DNA of 64,000 nucleotides from UBA1258 sp963643225. GTDB lineage: Bacteria; Bacillota; Clostridia; Lachnospirales; Lachnospiraceae. A program made the translations under genes and the position numbers. Where the stretch lies: NCBI GenBank assembly GCA_963643225.1, contig CAVIIX010000001.1:151921-215920 (forward strand), in the 5' to 3' direction. The notes under the pieces are model-generated. The model did no database searches and had not been told where the DNA came from. It was given only the letters and a program-made list of their open reading frames with translations. This document shows positions 25,967-34,670 of this stretch, piece by piece; the first letter of the stretch is position 1, and each line of letters starts with the position of its first letter.

Positions 25967-26434
25967 ATGGCAGTTTACAGTCAGGGAAGACAGAAAAATG
26001 CATATATTACCGGAGCGGCAGCAAGAAATATCGATGTAAAGAGAGCGTTGGAAGAACGCCCGGATTTTCATACACTGAAAGACTATGAGTCAGAAGCTAA
26101 AAAGGAAAGCAAGATGTGTATGAGCTTTTTGTATATCATGTTTCTTACAGTAGCCTTGGTTGTCATGGGATACGTACTTGTTTCCTATTTAAAGCTTCAG
26201 TCGGAAATTACGAAAATGGTTGATGACATCGCATTTTACGAGACTACTCTCAATAATTTGACTCTTGCAAATGATGATGAGTATAGTAAAATGGAAACTG
26301 CAGTTGATTATGACGAAATCAGAAAGATTGCAATTGAAGAACTGGGCATGGTTTACGCCTCTGAAAATCAGATTATTACATATACCCGTGAAAACAGCGA
26401 TTATGTAAGGCAGTTAAACGATTTGTCCGATTGA
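25967..26434 (+). CDS. ftsL: Cell division protein FtsL-like
   Basis: A 155-residue single-pass membrane protein in the ftsL position of the cluster. A basic cytosolic N-terminus of about 50 residues is followed by a membrane helix (about 52-75, FLYIMFLTVALVVMGYVLV) and a coiled-coil outer segment that ends with the IAIEELGMVYASENQIITY stretch typical of FtsL/DivIC. The call rests on topology and position more than on sequence identity. Confidence 0.82.
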   Translation: MAVYSQGRQKNAYITGAAARNIDVKRALEERPDFHTLKDYESEAKKESKMCMSFLYIMFLTVALVVMGYVLVSYLKLQSEITKMVDDIAFYETTLNNLTLANDDEYSKMETAVDYDEIRKIAIEELGMVYASENQIITYTRENSDYVRQLNDLSD

Positions 26435-26445
26435 TAGGTGTTTAG

Positions 26446-28434
26446 GTGAGCCCTGAAAATAAAAGAAAAAGAAAAAAGAAAATAAGAAGCCGTGCAACAG
26501 ACGTATCAAACAGGCTGGGAGTATTCTTCATAATCGTACTCCTGGCTTTTGTTGGTTTAAGCGTACGTCTTGTTTTTATTACCAGGGATAATAATAACGA
26601 ATATCAGCAAAAAATTTTATCCCAGCAGTCATACGATTCAAAAACCCTGAATGCAAAAAGGGGAGAAATATTAGATGCAAACGGCACTGTTCTTGCTACT
26701 TCAAAAGAAACCTATAACGTCATTTTGGATGTTAAGAAGCTTTTAAATAAGGATGAAGAAAACAAAAATACAATGGCAAGAACTGCTACTGTAAATGCGC
26801 TTGTTAATATTTTCGGCGTTGATAAAGAGGCTGTTAACGAATACATTAATACAATGCCAAATTCCCAGTATTATATCGTAAAAAGAGGCGTTTCGTATGA
26901 AGAAATGGCACGCTTCCTGCCCTACACCACAAAGCCTTCAGAGGGTAAAGAAAACGAGAGCCTTTATGACGAAAACGTAACAGGCGTATGGTTTGAAAAA
27001 TATTATACCCGTTATTATCCTCAGAGTACGCTTGCCTGTGATTTAATAGGCTTTTCAAAATCAGATGGTCAGGCAAGCTATGGTCTTGAAGAATACTACA
27101 ATGACTATCTTACCGGCACTCCCGGCAGACAGTACGGATATTTAAGTGACGATTCAACGGTTGAATCAACCACCATTTCTGCAGTTGACGGCAACACCTT
27201 AGTGACTACCATTGATGCAAATATCCAGATGATTGTTGAAAAATATTTAAAACAGTTTGCTCTTGATTATAAGGATAATTACAGGGAGGGCTTCGGTGCA
27301 CAGAATATCGGCTGCATAGTGATGAGGGCAGATTCCGGTGAAATTCTTGCTATGGCAAGCTATCCTGATTTTGATTTAAATAATACAACGGATCTTTCCG
27401 GCATTTATTCAGATGCTGACATTTTAAAAATGGAAGAAGAGGGCACTTTACAGGATGCCTATGATGCACTTTGGAAAAATTTCTGTATTTCAGATACCTA
27501 TGAGCCGGGTTCTGTCATGAAGCCCTTTACCGTTGCAATGGGTCTTGAATCCGGTGCCCTTATGGGCAACGAAACCTATTATTGCGGCGGCTATTTAACG
27601 GTTGGAGATTATGATATTCCATGTCATAACACAAACGGTGACGGTACCCTTACGATTAAAGGTGCAGTTGCTAAATCCTGTAACGTAGCTTTAATGACAA
27701 TGGCAAAGACTATTGGCAAAAATACCTTTTTACAATATCAGAATATTTTTAATTTGGGCTTAAAAACAAACATAGATCTTGCCGGTGAAAGCCGTACGGA
27801 TTCGCTTGTATTTAATGAATCCACTCTTAACGAAACTGAACTTGCAACAGCCTCCTTCGGTCAGGGCTTTAACGTTACCATGATACAGATGGCGGCAGGC
27901 TATGCGGCACTTGTAAACGGTGGATATTATTATGAGCCCCATGTGGTGTCTCAGATATTAAGCTCTTCAGGCTCCGTTGTTAAAAACATTGAGCCAAGAT
28001 TAATAAAGCAGATTGTTTCGTCTTCTACATCCGATAACATTGTTGAATATTGTAACGCAGTTGTAACGGAGGGCACCGGCTGGAGAGCGCGTCCTGCAGG
28101 ATATATGGTGGGCGGCAAAACAGGTACTGCCGAAACTCTTCCAAGAGGTAACGGTGAATATGTAGTATCCTTTATGTGCCATGCCCCAAGCGTTGAACCT
28201 GAAATTATATGCTATGTGGTAATTGACAGACCAAATGTTGAAGTACAGGAGGATGCAAAATATTCTTCGACGGTATCAAAGCAGATACTTACTGAAATTC
28301 TTCCTTACTTAAACATTCCAATGACGGAAGAGGTAAGCGATTCTGAAATGGAAGATTTATTGGATCTTGAACTCTCGGTATATACAAACAGAATTGAAAT
28401 TGAAACAGAAGAAGGTCATAAAAACCAGGAATAA
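26446..28434 (+). CDS. Peptidoglycan D,D-transpeptidase (class B PBP, FtsI/SpoVD type)
   Basis: Cross-links septal peptidoglycan. A membrane anchor lies at about 24-44, then the PBP dimer domain, then the transpeptidase with SVMK (Ser356, Lys359), SCN (Ser411) and KTG (Lys558). It is 662 residues. The start is a GTG at 26446. No PASTA repeat follows the transpeptidase, unlike sporulation-specific SpoVD, so an FtsI role in vegetative division is more likely. It is followed directly by mraY; murE and murF are absent. Confidence 0.92.
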   Translation: MSPENKRKRKKKIRSRATDVSNRLGVFFIIVLLAFVGLSVRLVFITRDNNNEYQQKILSQQSYDSKTLNAKRGEILDANGTVLATSKETYNVILDVKKLLNKDEENKNTMARTATVNALVNIFGVDKEAVNEYINTMPNSQYYIVKRGVSYEEMARFLPYTTKPSEGKENESLYDENVTGVWFEKYYTRYYPQSTLACDLIGFSKSDGQASYGLEEYYNDYLTGTPGRQYGYLSDDSTVESTTISAVDGNTLVTTIDANIQMIVEKYLKQFALDYKDNYREGFGAQNIGCIVMRADSGEILAMASYPDFDLNNTTDLSGIYSDADILKMEEEGTLQDAYDALWKNFCISDTYEPGSVMKPFTVAMGLESGALMGNETYYCGGYLTVGDYDIPCHNTNGDGTLTIKGAVAKSCNVALMTMAKTIGKNTFLQYQNIFNLGLKTNIDLAGESRTDSLVFNESTLNETELATASFGQGFNVTMIQMAAGYAALVNGGYYYEPHVVSQILSSSGSVVKNIEPRLIKQIVSSSTSDNIVEYCNAVVTEGTGWRARPAGYMVGGKTGTAETLPRGNGEYVVSFMCHAPSVEPEIICYVVIDRPNVEVQEDAKYSSTVSKQILTEILPYLNIPMTEEVSDSEMEDLLDLELSVYTNRIEIETEEGHKNQE

Positions 28435-28472
28435 CATACAAATAACAGATAAGAAGGAAGTGTTAATTCATA

Positions 28473-29444
28473 ATGAAAAATACGATTATAACAGCAGCTC
28501 TTTTGGCCTTTTTATTAAGCATAATATTAGGCCCTATAGTGCTTCCGATTTTAAGAAAAATAAAGGCAGGTCAGACAGAACGTGATGACGGCCCGGAATC
28601 TCATTTAAAGAAAACAGGTACTCCCACTATGGGCGCTTTTATATATTTAATTGCGGCTTTTATTGTGTCAGCCTTTTTTATAAAGGATTATCCGGATATT
28701 CTGCCGATTTTATTATTAACCTTAGCCTTTGCCCTTGTAGGCTTTATTGATGATTTTATTAAGGTGGTGTTAAAGCGTTCTCTTGGCTTAAGGGCATGGC
28801 AGAAGATGGCTCTTCAGATAATAGTAGCAGGAGTATTTGCTTATTATATTACTGTAAGCAATTCATATTCTTATGATGCTTTTATTCCTTTCTGTGGCGA
28901 AAGAACGGTTAATTTTGGCGCCTTTAATATTCCTGTTACCATCTTTATTATTGTAGGTACAGTTAACGGCTCTAATTTTACTGATGGTGTAGACGGCCTT
29001 GAAACAAGCGTAACAAGCGCCATGATGGCATTCTTTATAATTGCGGCTTTGGGCTTAAATTCTACAGTAACTGTTTTACCTGCAATTTTCCTAGGTGCCC
29101 TTCTTGGCTTTTTGATGTTTAACGTAAACAAGGCAAGCGTATTTATGGGAGATACAGGGTCACTTGCTTTAGGCGGTCTTGTAACTGGTCTTGCCTATGC
29201 GCTTAATTTGGAGCTTTTTTTACCTATAATTGCACTTATTTATTTTGTGGAAGTGTTAAGCGTTATTATTCAGGTTGTTTATTTTAAAATTACACACGGA
29301 AAAAGAATTTTCCGTATGGCACCCATTCACCACCATTTTGAACTTGGGGGCTTTAGTGAAGCAAAGGTTGTGGCAGTATTTACAACCGTTACATTAGTGT
29401 TGTGTGCAATTTCTTTAATGCTTATACCTACCGTTAAATTTTAG
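28473..29444 (+). CDS. mraY: Phospho-MurNAc-pentapeptide transferase
   Basis: Integral membrane enzyme that makes lipid I from UDP-MurNAc-pentapeptide and undecaprenyl phosphate. The catalytic acidic residues are in GFIDDFIK and NFTDGVDGL, and APIHHHFELGG is the HHH signature. Ten membrane segments, 323 residues. Confidence 0.97.
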   Translation: MKNTIITAALLAFLLSIILGPIVLPILRKIKAGQTERDDGPESHLKKTGTPTMGAFIYLIAAFIVSAFFIKDYPDILPILLLTLAFALVGFIDDFIKVVLKRSLGLRAWQKMALQIIVAGVFAYYITVSNSYSYDAFIPFCGERTVNFGAFNIPVTIFIIVGTVNGSNFTDGVDGLETSVTSAMMAFFIIAALGLNSTVTVLPAIFLGALLGFLMFNVNKASVFMGDTGSLALGGLVTGLAYALNLELFLPIIALIYFVEVLSVIIQVVYFKITHGKRIFRMAPIHHHFELGGFSEAKVVAVFTTVTLVLCAISLMLIPTVKF

Positions 29445-29458
29445 GAGCTTTTGTTTTA

Positions 29459-30652
29459 ATGAATAAAAAAAATCATGTTAAATCAAAAAAATATTTTGAT
29501 TATACTCTTTTATTCATAGTGTTTTTTTTATTGGGCTTCGGGCTTGTGATGATTTATTCAACAAGCTCTTATTCTGCCTCTTTAGCTTATGACGGTGACG
29601 GCCTTTTTTATCTGAGAAAACAATTAATTTCAACATCCATAGGACTGGCTGTTATGGTGGCATTAACCTTTGTGCCTTACAGGATTTATACAATTTTATC
29701 CCCCTTTGCCTACGCCTTTTCAATTCTTACACTTTTCCTGATTTTAACGCCCTTAGGCTATACCGCTAATGGAGCTACCCGCTGGATAAGGGTATTTGGT
29801 TTTTCGATTCAGCCTGCAGAAATAGTAAAAATTGGCGTGATTTTAATCACGGCATTAATTATTTCCTATTATTCAAAGGCCTCCGACAAAGACAGAAATT
29901 CATTGAAATTTATCATAATTACACTGCTTCCTGCAGGTCTTGCAGCACTTTTGATTTTTGTAATTACAAACAATTTCAGTTCTGCTGTAATAGTTTTGGG
30001 TATTGCTTATGCAATGCTTTTAATTTCCAGTCCTAAATGCTATAAAGCCTGGATTATACTTTTATTTGCCGTTTGTTTGGCTGTTTTTGCCGTAATAGCA
30101 ATAGTAAACGGCTTTGGTACTTCAATATGGGGCTTTAGAGGCGAGAGAATACTGGCGTGGCTCAATCCTGAAGCCTATGCAGACGGTAAGGGCTTTCAGA
30201 CTCTTCAGGCACTTTACGGTATCGGGTCAGGCGGTATTAAAGGTAAAGGCTTAGGAAAAAGTATGCAGAAATTAGGCTTTTTGCCTGAATCCTACAACGA
30301 CATGATTTTCTCCGTTATATGCGAGGAACTCGGTCTTGTGGGCGGTATTGCGGTTATATTTTTATTTATTCTTTTATTATTCAGAATCCGTGATATTGCT
30401 TTTTATACTAAAAATTATTTTGGAAATTTACTTGTAACCGGTGTGTTTTCACATATTGCAATTCAGGTTGTATTAAATATATGCGTTGTAACAAATACAC
30501 TTCCAAATACAGGTATTTCACTACCTTTTATCAGCTACGGCGGTTCTTCTGTTATTTTTCTTTTGGCGGAAATTGGTATTGTAATGAATGTATGTCGAAA
30601 CGCGGATTTTAGAAAAGATGATTTGGAAGAGTCAGAAGAGAGTGACGGATGA
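29459..30652 (+). CDS. ftsW: SEDS peptidoglycan polymerase FtsW
   Basis: Polymerises lipid II at the septum together with the class B PBP encoded two genes upstream. About ten membrane helices; family signatures RWIRVFGFSIQPAE, the periplasmic loop GEKFR-like GFRGERILAW, and NTGISLPFISYGGSS. 397 residues. The stop overlaps the ATG of ftsQ (30649). Confidence 0.92.
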   Translation: MNKKNHVKSKKYFDYTLLFIVFFLLGFGLVMIYSTSSYSASLAYDGDGLFYLRKQLISTSIGLAVMVALTFVPYRIYTILSPFAYAFSILTLFLILTPLGYTANGATRWIRVFGFSIQPAEIVKIGVILITALIISYYSKASDKDRNSLKFIIITLLPAGLAALLIFVITNNFSSAVIVLGIAYAMLLISSPKCYKAWIILLFAVCLAVFAVIAIVNGFGTSIWGFRGERILAWLNPEAYADGKGFQTLQALYGIGSGGIKGKGLGKSMQKLGFLPESYNDMIFSVICEELGLVGGIAVIFLFILLLFRIRDIAFYTKNYFGNLLVTGVFSHIAIQVVLNICVVTNTLPNTGISLPFISYGGSSVIFLLAEIGIVMNVCRNADFRKDDLEESEESDG

Positions 30653-31410
30653 AAAAACCGGGATATGAATATAAAAAGCCAAGGAAACATATTCCGGCAT
30701 GGGCAGTCCTTTTAATAATTTTAATAATTCTTGCAGGCGCAGGCTTTTGCGGCTATAACTATCTGATTAGGGAATATGAAATTAAAAACGTGTATGTGGA
30801 GGGTAGCAGCCACTATACTGATGATGAAATTAAGGAAATTGTATTAAGCGGAAAATATGGCAACAATTCTCTTTTTTTGTCCCACAAATATAAGGAACTT
30901 GAAATTAATGACATTCCCTTTATACAGACTATCAATGTATCGGTTTTGGATAAGGAATCAATACGCATAACTGTGCATGAAAAGGCACTTGCCGGATGTG
31001 TAAGCTATTTAGGAAGATACATTTATTTTGATAAAGACGGAATCGTGGTTGAAACCTCCGACAAAGCAACGGCAGGGGTGCCGGAAATAGTGGGCATTGA
31101 TTTTGATTATGTGGTACTTTACGAAAAGCTTCCTGCCGAGGATGAAAGGCTGTTTAAAAAGGTACTTGATATTACACTTTTAATGACAAAATACAAAGTT
31201 TCTGCCGATAAAATGTATTTTGCACCTAACGGGAATATTTATTTATACTGGGAATTAATTGAAATTTCTTTAGGTGAAGATGAAAACTTAGATATAAAGA
31301 TCATGAATTTACCATCAATTCTTGATAAGCTCCATGGCATGAAGGGCATTCTTCATATGGAAAATTATGATGAGGGTACAAAGAGGGTTTCTTTTGAAAC
31401 AAAAAAGTGA
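30649..31410 (+). CDS. ftsQ: Cell division protein FtsQ/DivIB
   Basis: Short cytosolic tail, one membrane helix (about 19-39), then a POTRA domain (EIKNVYVEGSSHYTDDEI) and the FtsQ beta domain. 253 residues. An ATGA overlap with ftsW indicates coupled translation. Confidence 0.9.
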   Translation: MKKPGYEYKKPRKHIPAWAVLLIILIILAGAGFCGYNYLIREYEIKNVYVEGSSHYTDDEIKEIVLSGKYGNNSLFLSHKYKELEINDIPFIQTINVSVLDKESIRITVHEKALAGCVSYLGRYIYFDKDGIVVETSDKATAGVPEIVGIDFDYVVLYEKLPAEDERLFKKVLDITLLMTKYKVSADKMYFAPNGNIYLYWELIEISLGEDENLDIKIMNLPSILDKLHGMKGILHMENYDEGTKRVSFETKK

Positions 31411-31413
31411 CAT

Positions 31414-32703
31414 ATGCTGAAGATTTTATACGAAAAAATAAAAAATAAAAATGTGCTTATTCTGGGCTTTGGAAGGGAAGGACGTTCCACCTTAAAAAGG
31501 GTTTTGGAATGTGGCTGCGCTGCCTCTGTTACAATTTCCGATAAAAGGGATGTGTCCGATGAGCTTCCCACCAATGTATCAAGCATTTTGGGAAGCTGTT
31601 ATTTGGATTTTCTTGATGATTATGACATTGTGTTTAAGACGCCGGGCATTGTGCTTCCTATGGATGCCTCTAAATACAGGTGTGTAATTACCTCTGAAAC
31701 GGAAATATTTATAGAAAAATATAAAGACCAAATTATAGGCATTACCGGCACAAAGGGAAAGAGCACCACTTCAAGCTTTATTTATTATACCCTGAAGCAT
31801 GCAGGTGTTGATGCGGTTCTTGCTGGAAATATCGGTATTCCGGTTTTCGATATTTATGAAGATATTAATGAAAACACGGCAATTGTTGTTGAATTATCCT
31901 GCCATCAGCTTGAATATTTAAAAACGTCTCCAAAACGTGCGGTACTTTTAAACATTTATGAAGATCATTTAGACCATTACGGCACAAGAGAAAAATATGC
32001 TCTTGCCAAAAAACATATTTATTTTAACCAGTCAGACAAAGATATTTTATACACAAATGAAGAGACCTTAAAGGAATGTGAAAACATTAATTCAAAGATT
32101 GTTCTGTGTGATAAAACCGTTCTTCCCTTTGATGGCTTTAATGCCTTAAGAAAAACGAATTTTAAGGGCGAACATAATTTGTCTAATTTATCCTTTGCCT
32201 ATAATGTATGTAAAGAATATGGCGTTACGGATAAAAGCTTTATTGAAGCTGTAGAAAATTTTGAAACCCTTCCACACAGACTTGAACATGTAGGTCAAAT
32301 TGACTGTGCAGACTATTATGATGATTCTATTTCAACTACCGTAATGTCTACGATAAATGCGATTTCAAGCGTTGAAAATGCCTCGGTAATATTGATAGGT
32401 GGAATGGAAAGAAACATAGATTATACTAAGCTTCTTGAATTTATAAGTGAATCGAACCTTGAATATGTAATATGTATGTATGAAAGCGGTAAACGTTTTT
32501 TTGATGACTATGAACTGATGCATAAAAAGGCTACGGCGCCTATTGCTGTTTTAACTGAAAATTTAGAGGAAGCCGTTAAGATGGCTCAAAAAAAAGTTAA
32601 ACCTGGTGGTGCGGTTCTATTGAGTCCGGCAGCCGCAAGCTACGGATATTTTAAAAATTTTGAGGAGCGTGGCGAAAAGTTTAAAGAACTCATTAAAAAG
32701 TAA
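31414..32703 (+). CDS. murD: UDP-N-acetylmuramoyl-alanine-glutamate ligase (MurD-like)
   Basis: Mur ligase that adds glutamate to UDP-MurNAc-L-Ala in the cytosol. It has a Rossmann start (NVLILGFGREGRST), P-loop GITGTKGKSTT, the ELSCHQLEY and NIYEDHLDHYG central motifs and a C-terminal LSPAAASYGYFKNFEERG, close to the MurD consensus. It departs from textbook MurD: TKGKS where TNGK or SNGK is usual, and DDSISTT where NDSKATN is usual. It lies between ftsQ and ftsZ. 429 residues. D-Glu specificity is assumed from the family. Confidence 0.85.
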   Translation: MLKILYEKIKNKNVLILGFGREGRSTLKRVLECGCAASVTISDKRDVSDELPTNVSSILGSCYLDFLDDYDIVFKTPGIVLPMDASKYRCVITSETEIFIEKYKDQIIGITGTKGKSTTSSFIYYTLKHAGVDAVLAGNIGIPVFDIYEDINENTAIVVELSCHQLEYLKTSPKRAVLLNIYEDHLDHYGTREKYALAKKHIYFNQSDKDILYTNEETLKECENINSKIVLCDKTVLPFDGFNALRKTNFKGEHNLSNLSFAYNVCKEYGVTDKSFIEAVENFETLPHRLEHVGQIDCADYYDDSISTTVMSTINAISSVENASVILIGGMERNIDYTKLLEFISESNLEYVICMYESGKRFFDDYELMHKKATAPIAVLTENLEEAVKMAQKKVKPGGAVLLSPAAASYGYFKNFEERGEKFKELIKK

Positions 32704-32723
32704 ATTTATTTTCGCTTTTCTTG

Positions 32724-32752
32724 TTGCGAATTTGACAAAATAATTATATGAT
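32724..32752 (+). promoter_or_regulatory. Promoter before ftsZ
   Basis: -35 TTGCGA (32724-32729), 17-bp spacer, -10 TATGAT (32747-32752). It lets ftsZ be expressed apart from the dcw operon. A TTGACA at 32732 has no -10 at proper spacing. Confidence 0.55.
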
Positions 32753-32791
32753 AGACGTGGTGAGTTTTTGGAAGTTAAAGGAGGATGTACC

Positions 32792-33913
32792 TTGCTGGAG
32801 ATTATAAGTAATGACGCTGAATCTGCTGCAAAGATTGTTGTTGTCGGAGTAGGTGGAGCAGGTAATAATGCTGTAAATAGAATGGTTGAAGAGGATATTT
32901 TGGGGGTTGAATTTATTGGTGTAAATACCGATAAGCAGGCACTTCAGCTTTGCAAGGCTCCAAAACTTATCCAGATTGGCGAAAAACTTACAAAGGGTCT
33001 TGGAGCAGGCGCCAAGCCTGAAATCGGTGAAAGGGCTGCAGAAGAAAGCGCAGAGGTTTTGGAGGCCGCTATTCGCGGTGCCGACATGTGCTTTATTACA
33101 TGCGGCATGGGTGGTGGTACAGGTACAGGTGCTGCACCGGTTATTGCTAAAATTGCAAAGGACATGGGAGTGTTAACCGTAGGCGTTGTTACAAAACCCT
33201 TCAGATTTGAAGCACGTCAGCGTATGGTTAATGCTATCAGCGGTATAGATAAAATTAAAGACAACGTGGATACACTTGTTGTTATTCCAAACGATAAGCT
33301 TTTAGAGATTATCGACAAGCGTACACCCTTCCCGGATGCTCTTAAGAAAGCTGATGAGGTTTTACAGCAGGCAGTTTCCGGTATTACAGACTTAATTAAT
33401 TCTCCTGCATTAATTAACCTTGACTTTGCCGATGTTCAGACTGTTATGAAGGGTATGGGTGTTGCTCATATCGGTATCGGTTACGGCAAGGGCGATGACA
33501 AGGCTATGGATGCTGTTAAGATGGCAGTTGAGTCACCCTTACTTGAGACCACTATTAACGGTGCAAAGAATGTTATTATTAACATTTCCGGTGATATTGC
33601 CATGGCAGACGTTGCAGATGCTACTGATTATGTACGTGAGCTTACAGGTGATGATGTTAATGTTATCTTTGGTGCTCTTTATTCAAAAGAGGAGCAGGAA
33701 GCCTGCAAGATTACAGTTATCGCTACAGGTCTTACGGCTTCAAGGGAAAATCTTGGTCTTCCTGTCAGAAACCAGAATGCCTCTCCTGTTATGCCGGTAC
33801 TTCCAAAGACCGGCGCTACAATCAATAAAGATGTTTTAAATCAGCCCACGGGCAAGCTTACAAGCAATGTTGATCAGGTAGTTTTAGACATTCCTACATT
33901 TTTAAAGAGATAA
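32792..33913 (+). CDS. ftsZ: Cell division protein FtsZ (TTG start)
   Basis: Tubulin-like GTPase that forms the Z-ring. GVGGAGNNAVNRM, the tubulin signature GGGTGTGAAP, NFADVQ-like FADVQTVM and the conserved C-terminal tail VVLDIPTFLKR are present. The start is a TTG at 32792, 7 nt after AAAGGAGG (32777-32784); the product then begins MLEI...AKIVVVGVGG, as in relatives. An upstream in-frame TTG at 32768 would place that Shine-Dalgarno inside the gene. 373 residues. Confidence 0.96.
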   Translation: MLEIISNDAESAAKIVVVGVGGAGNNAVNRMVEEDILGVEFIGVNTDKQALQLCKAPKLIQIGEKLTKGLGAGAKPEIGERAAEESAEVLEAAIRGADMCFITCGMGGGTGTGAAPVIAKIAKDMGVLTVGVVTKPFRFEARQRMVNAISGIDKIKDNVDTLVVIPNDKLLEIIDKRTPFPDALKKADEVLQQAVSGITDLINSPALINLDFADVQTVMKGMGVAHIGIGYGKGDDKAMDAVKMAVESPLLETTINGAKNVIINISGDIAMADVADATDYVRELTGDDVNVIFGALYSKEEQEACKITVIATGLTASRENLGLPVRNQNASPVMPVLPKTGATINKDVLNQPTGKLTSNVDQVVLDIPTFLKR

Positions 33914-33916
33914 TTT

Positions 33917-33947
33917 AAGCCTCCGAGGATTCGGAGGCTTCTTTTTT
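33917..33947 (+). terminator. Rho-independent terminator of ftsZ
   Basis: Perfect 10-bp stem AAGCCTCCGA / TCGGAGGCTT, loop GGAT, then CTTTTTT. Confidence 0.92.
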
Positions 33948-33983
33948 GTCGCTTTGGCGACCGCGCTTTTCGCTTTAGTTTCG
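33948..33983. repeat. Modular intergenic repeat, copy G
   Basis: GTCGC-N6-GACCGCGC-N4-CGCTTTAGTTTCG, with the same order and spacing as in copy A (12914-12948). It begins directly at the end of the ftsZ terminator. Confidence 0.7.
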
Positions 33984-33995
33984 TATAATAATATT

Positions 33996-34065
33996 GGTTA
34001 CCATAACTTATTGACATAAAGTTGGTTAGAGGATATAATCAAGATGTAGCATTAAGGTTACCATA
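33996..34065. repeat. Direct repeats flanking the nrdR promoter
   Basis: GGTTACCATA at 33996-34005 and again at 34056-34065, exactly 60 bp apart. One copy is upstream of the -35 box and the other just after the transcription start. GGTTACC is itself a short palindrome. They could be a paired operator; they do not match the NrdR box. Confidence 0.55.
34011..34039 (+). promoter_or_regulatory. Consensus promoter of nrdR
   Basis: Perfect -35 TTGACA (34011-34016), 17-bp spacer, perfect -10 TATAAT (34034-34039). Confidence 0.88.
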
Positions 34066-34103
34066 TTTTGTAGTAAGGGATTACATTATAAAGGAGTAAA
34101 ATT

Positions 34104-34553
34104 ATGAAATGTCCATTCTGTGGTCATCCGGATACCAGTGTTATTGATTCACGCCCTGCTGAGGATAATAACTCAATAAGAAGACGTAGAGTATGCAGCG
34201 CCTGTGATAAGCGCTTTACCACCTATGAAAAGGTTGAAACCATTCCTTTGATTATTATTAAAAAGGATAAAAACAGAGAGACCTATAACCGTCAGAAGCT
34301 TGAAAGCGGCGTTTTAAGAGCCTGCCATAAGCGTCCTGTATCCGCTGCCCAGATATCAAATATTGTGGATGAGGTTGAAACAGAGCTTTTCGCAAGAGAA
34401 GAGAAGGAAATTGATTCAAATGTTATCGGTGAGCTTGTTATGAACAAGCTTAAGGACGTTGATGCCGTTGCCTATGTAAGATTTGCATCTGTTTACAGAG
34501 AATTTAAGGATGTAAATACCTTTATGGACGAGCTTAAGAGAGTTCTTAAATAA
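34104..34553 (+). CDS. nrdR: Transcriptional repressor NrdR
   Basis: Zinc-ribbon and ATP-cone regulator of ribonucleotide reductase genes. Zinc ligands are Cys3, Cys6, Cys31 and Cys34. The N-terminus MKCPFCGHPDTSVIDSR and the ATP-cone (about residues 49-139) match the family; 149 residues is the usual length. AAAGGAG supports the start. It is monocistronic, between its own promoter and a terminator. Confidence 0.97.
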   Translation: MKCPFCGHPDTSVIDSRPAEDNNSIRRRRVCSACDKRFTTYEKVETIPLIIIKKDKNRETYNRQKLESGVLRACHKRPVSAAQISNIVDEVETELFAREEKEIDSNVIGELVMNKLKDVDAVAYVRFASVYREFKDVNTFMDELKRVLK

Positions 34554-34566
34554 ATGTACAAAAATT

Positions 34567-34601
34567 AAAGTACAAAGGCTGTTTCTTTGTACTTTTTTTT
34601 A
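34567..34601 (+). terminator. Rho-independent terminator of nrdR
   Basis: AAAGTACAAAG pairs perfectly with CTTTGTACTTT around a 7-nt loop, followed by a T-run. Confidence 0.92.
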
Positions 34602-34629
34602 TTGACTGTTATTTGTAATTTAATATAAT
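34602..34629 (+). promoter_or_regulatory. Promoter of the peptide/nickel-type ABC operon
   Basis: -35 TTGACT (34602-34607), 16-bp spacer, perfect -10 TATAAT (34624-34629), about 40 bp before the first gene. Confidence 0.72.
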
Positions 34630-34670
34630 GATGATGTTAGATTAATATCGAAGACAAAGGAGATAAAAGT

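Noticed and set aside
26446..28434. Sporulation-specific SpoVD
   Set aside because: No C-terminal PASTA repeat is present, and the gene lies in the division cluster next to ftsL and ftsW.
32732..32737. TTGACA as the -35 box of ftsZ
   Set aside because: No -10 element lies 16-18 bp downstream; the TTGCGA/TATGAT pair has correct spacing.
33996..34065. NrdR boxes before nrdR
   Set aside because: The repeats GGTTACCATA do not match the ACACWATATATGTGT-like NrdR box.
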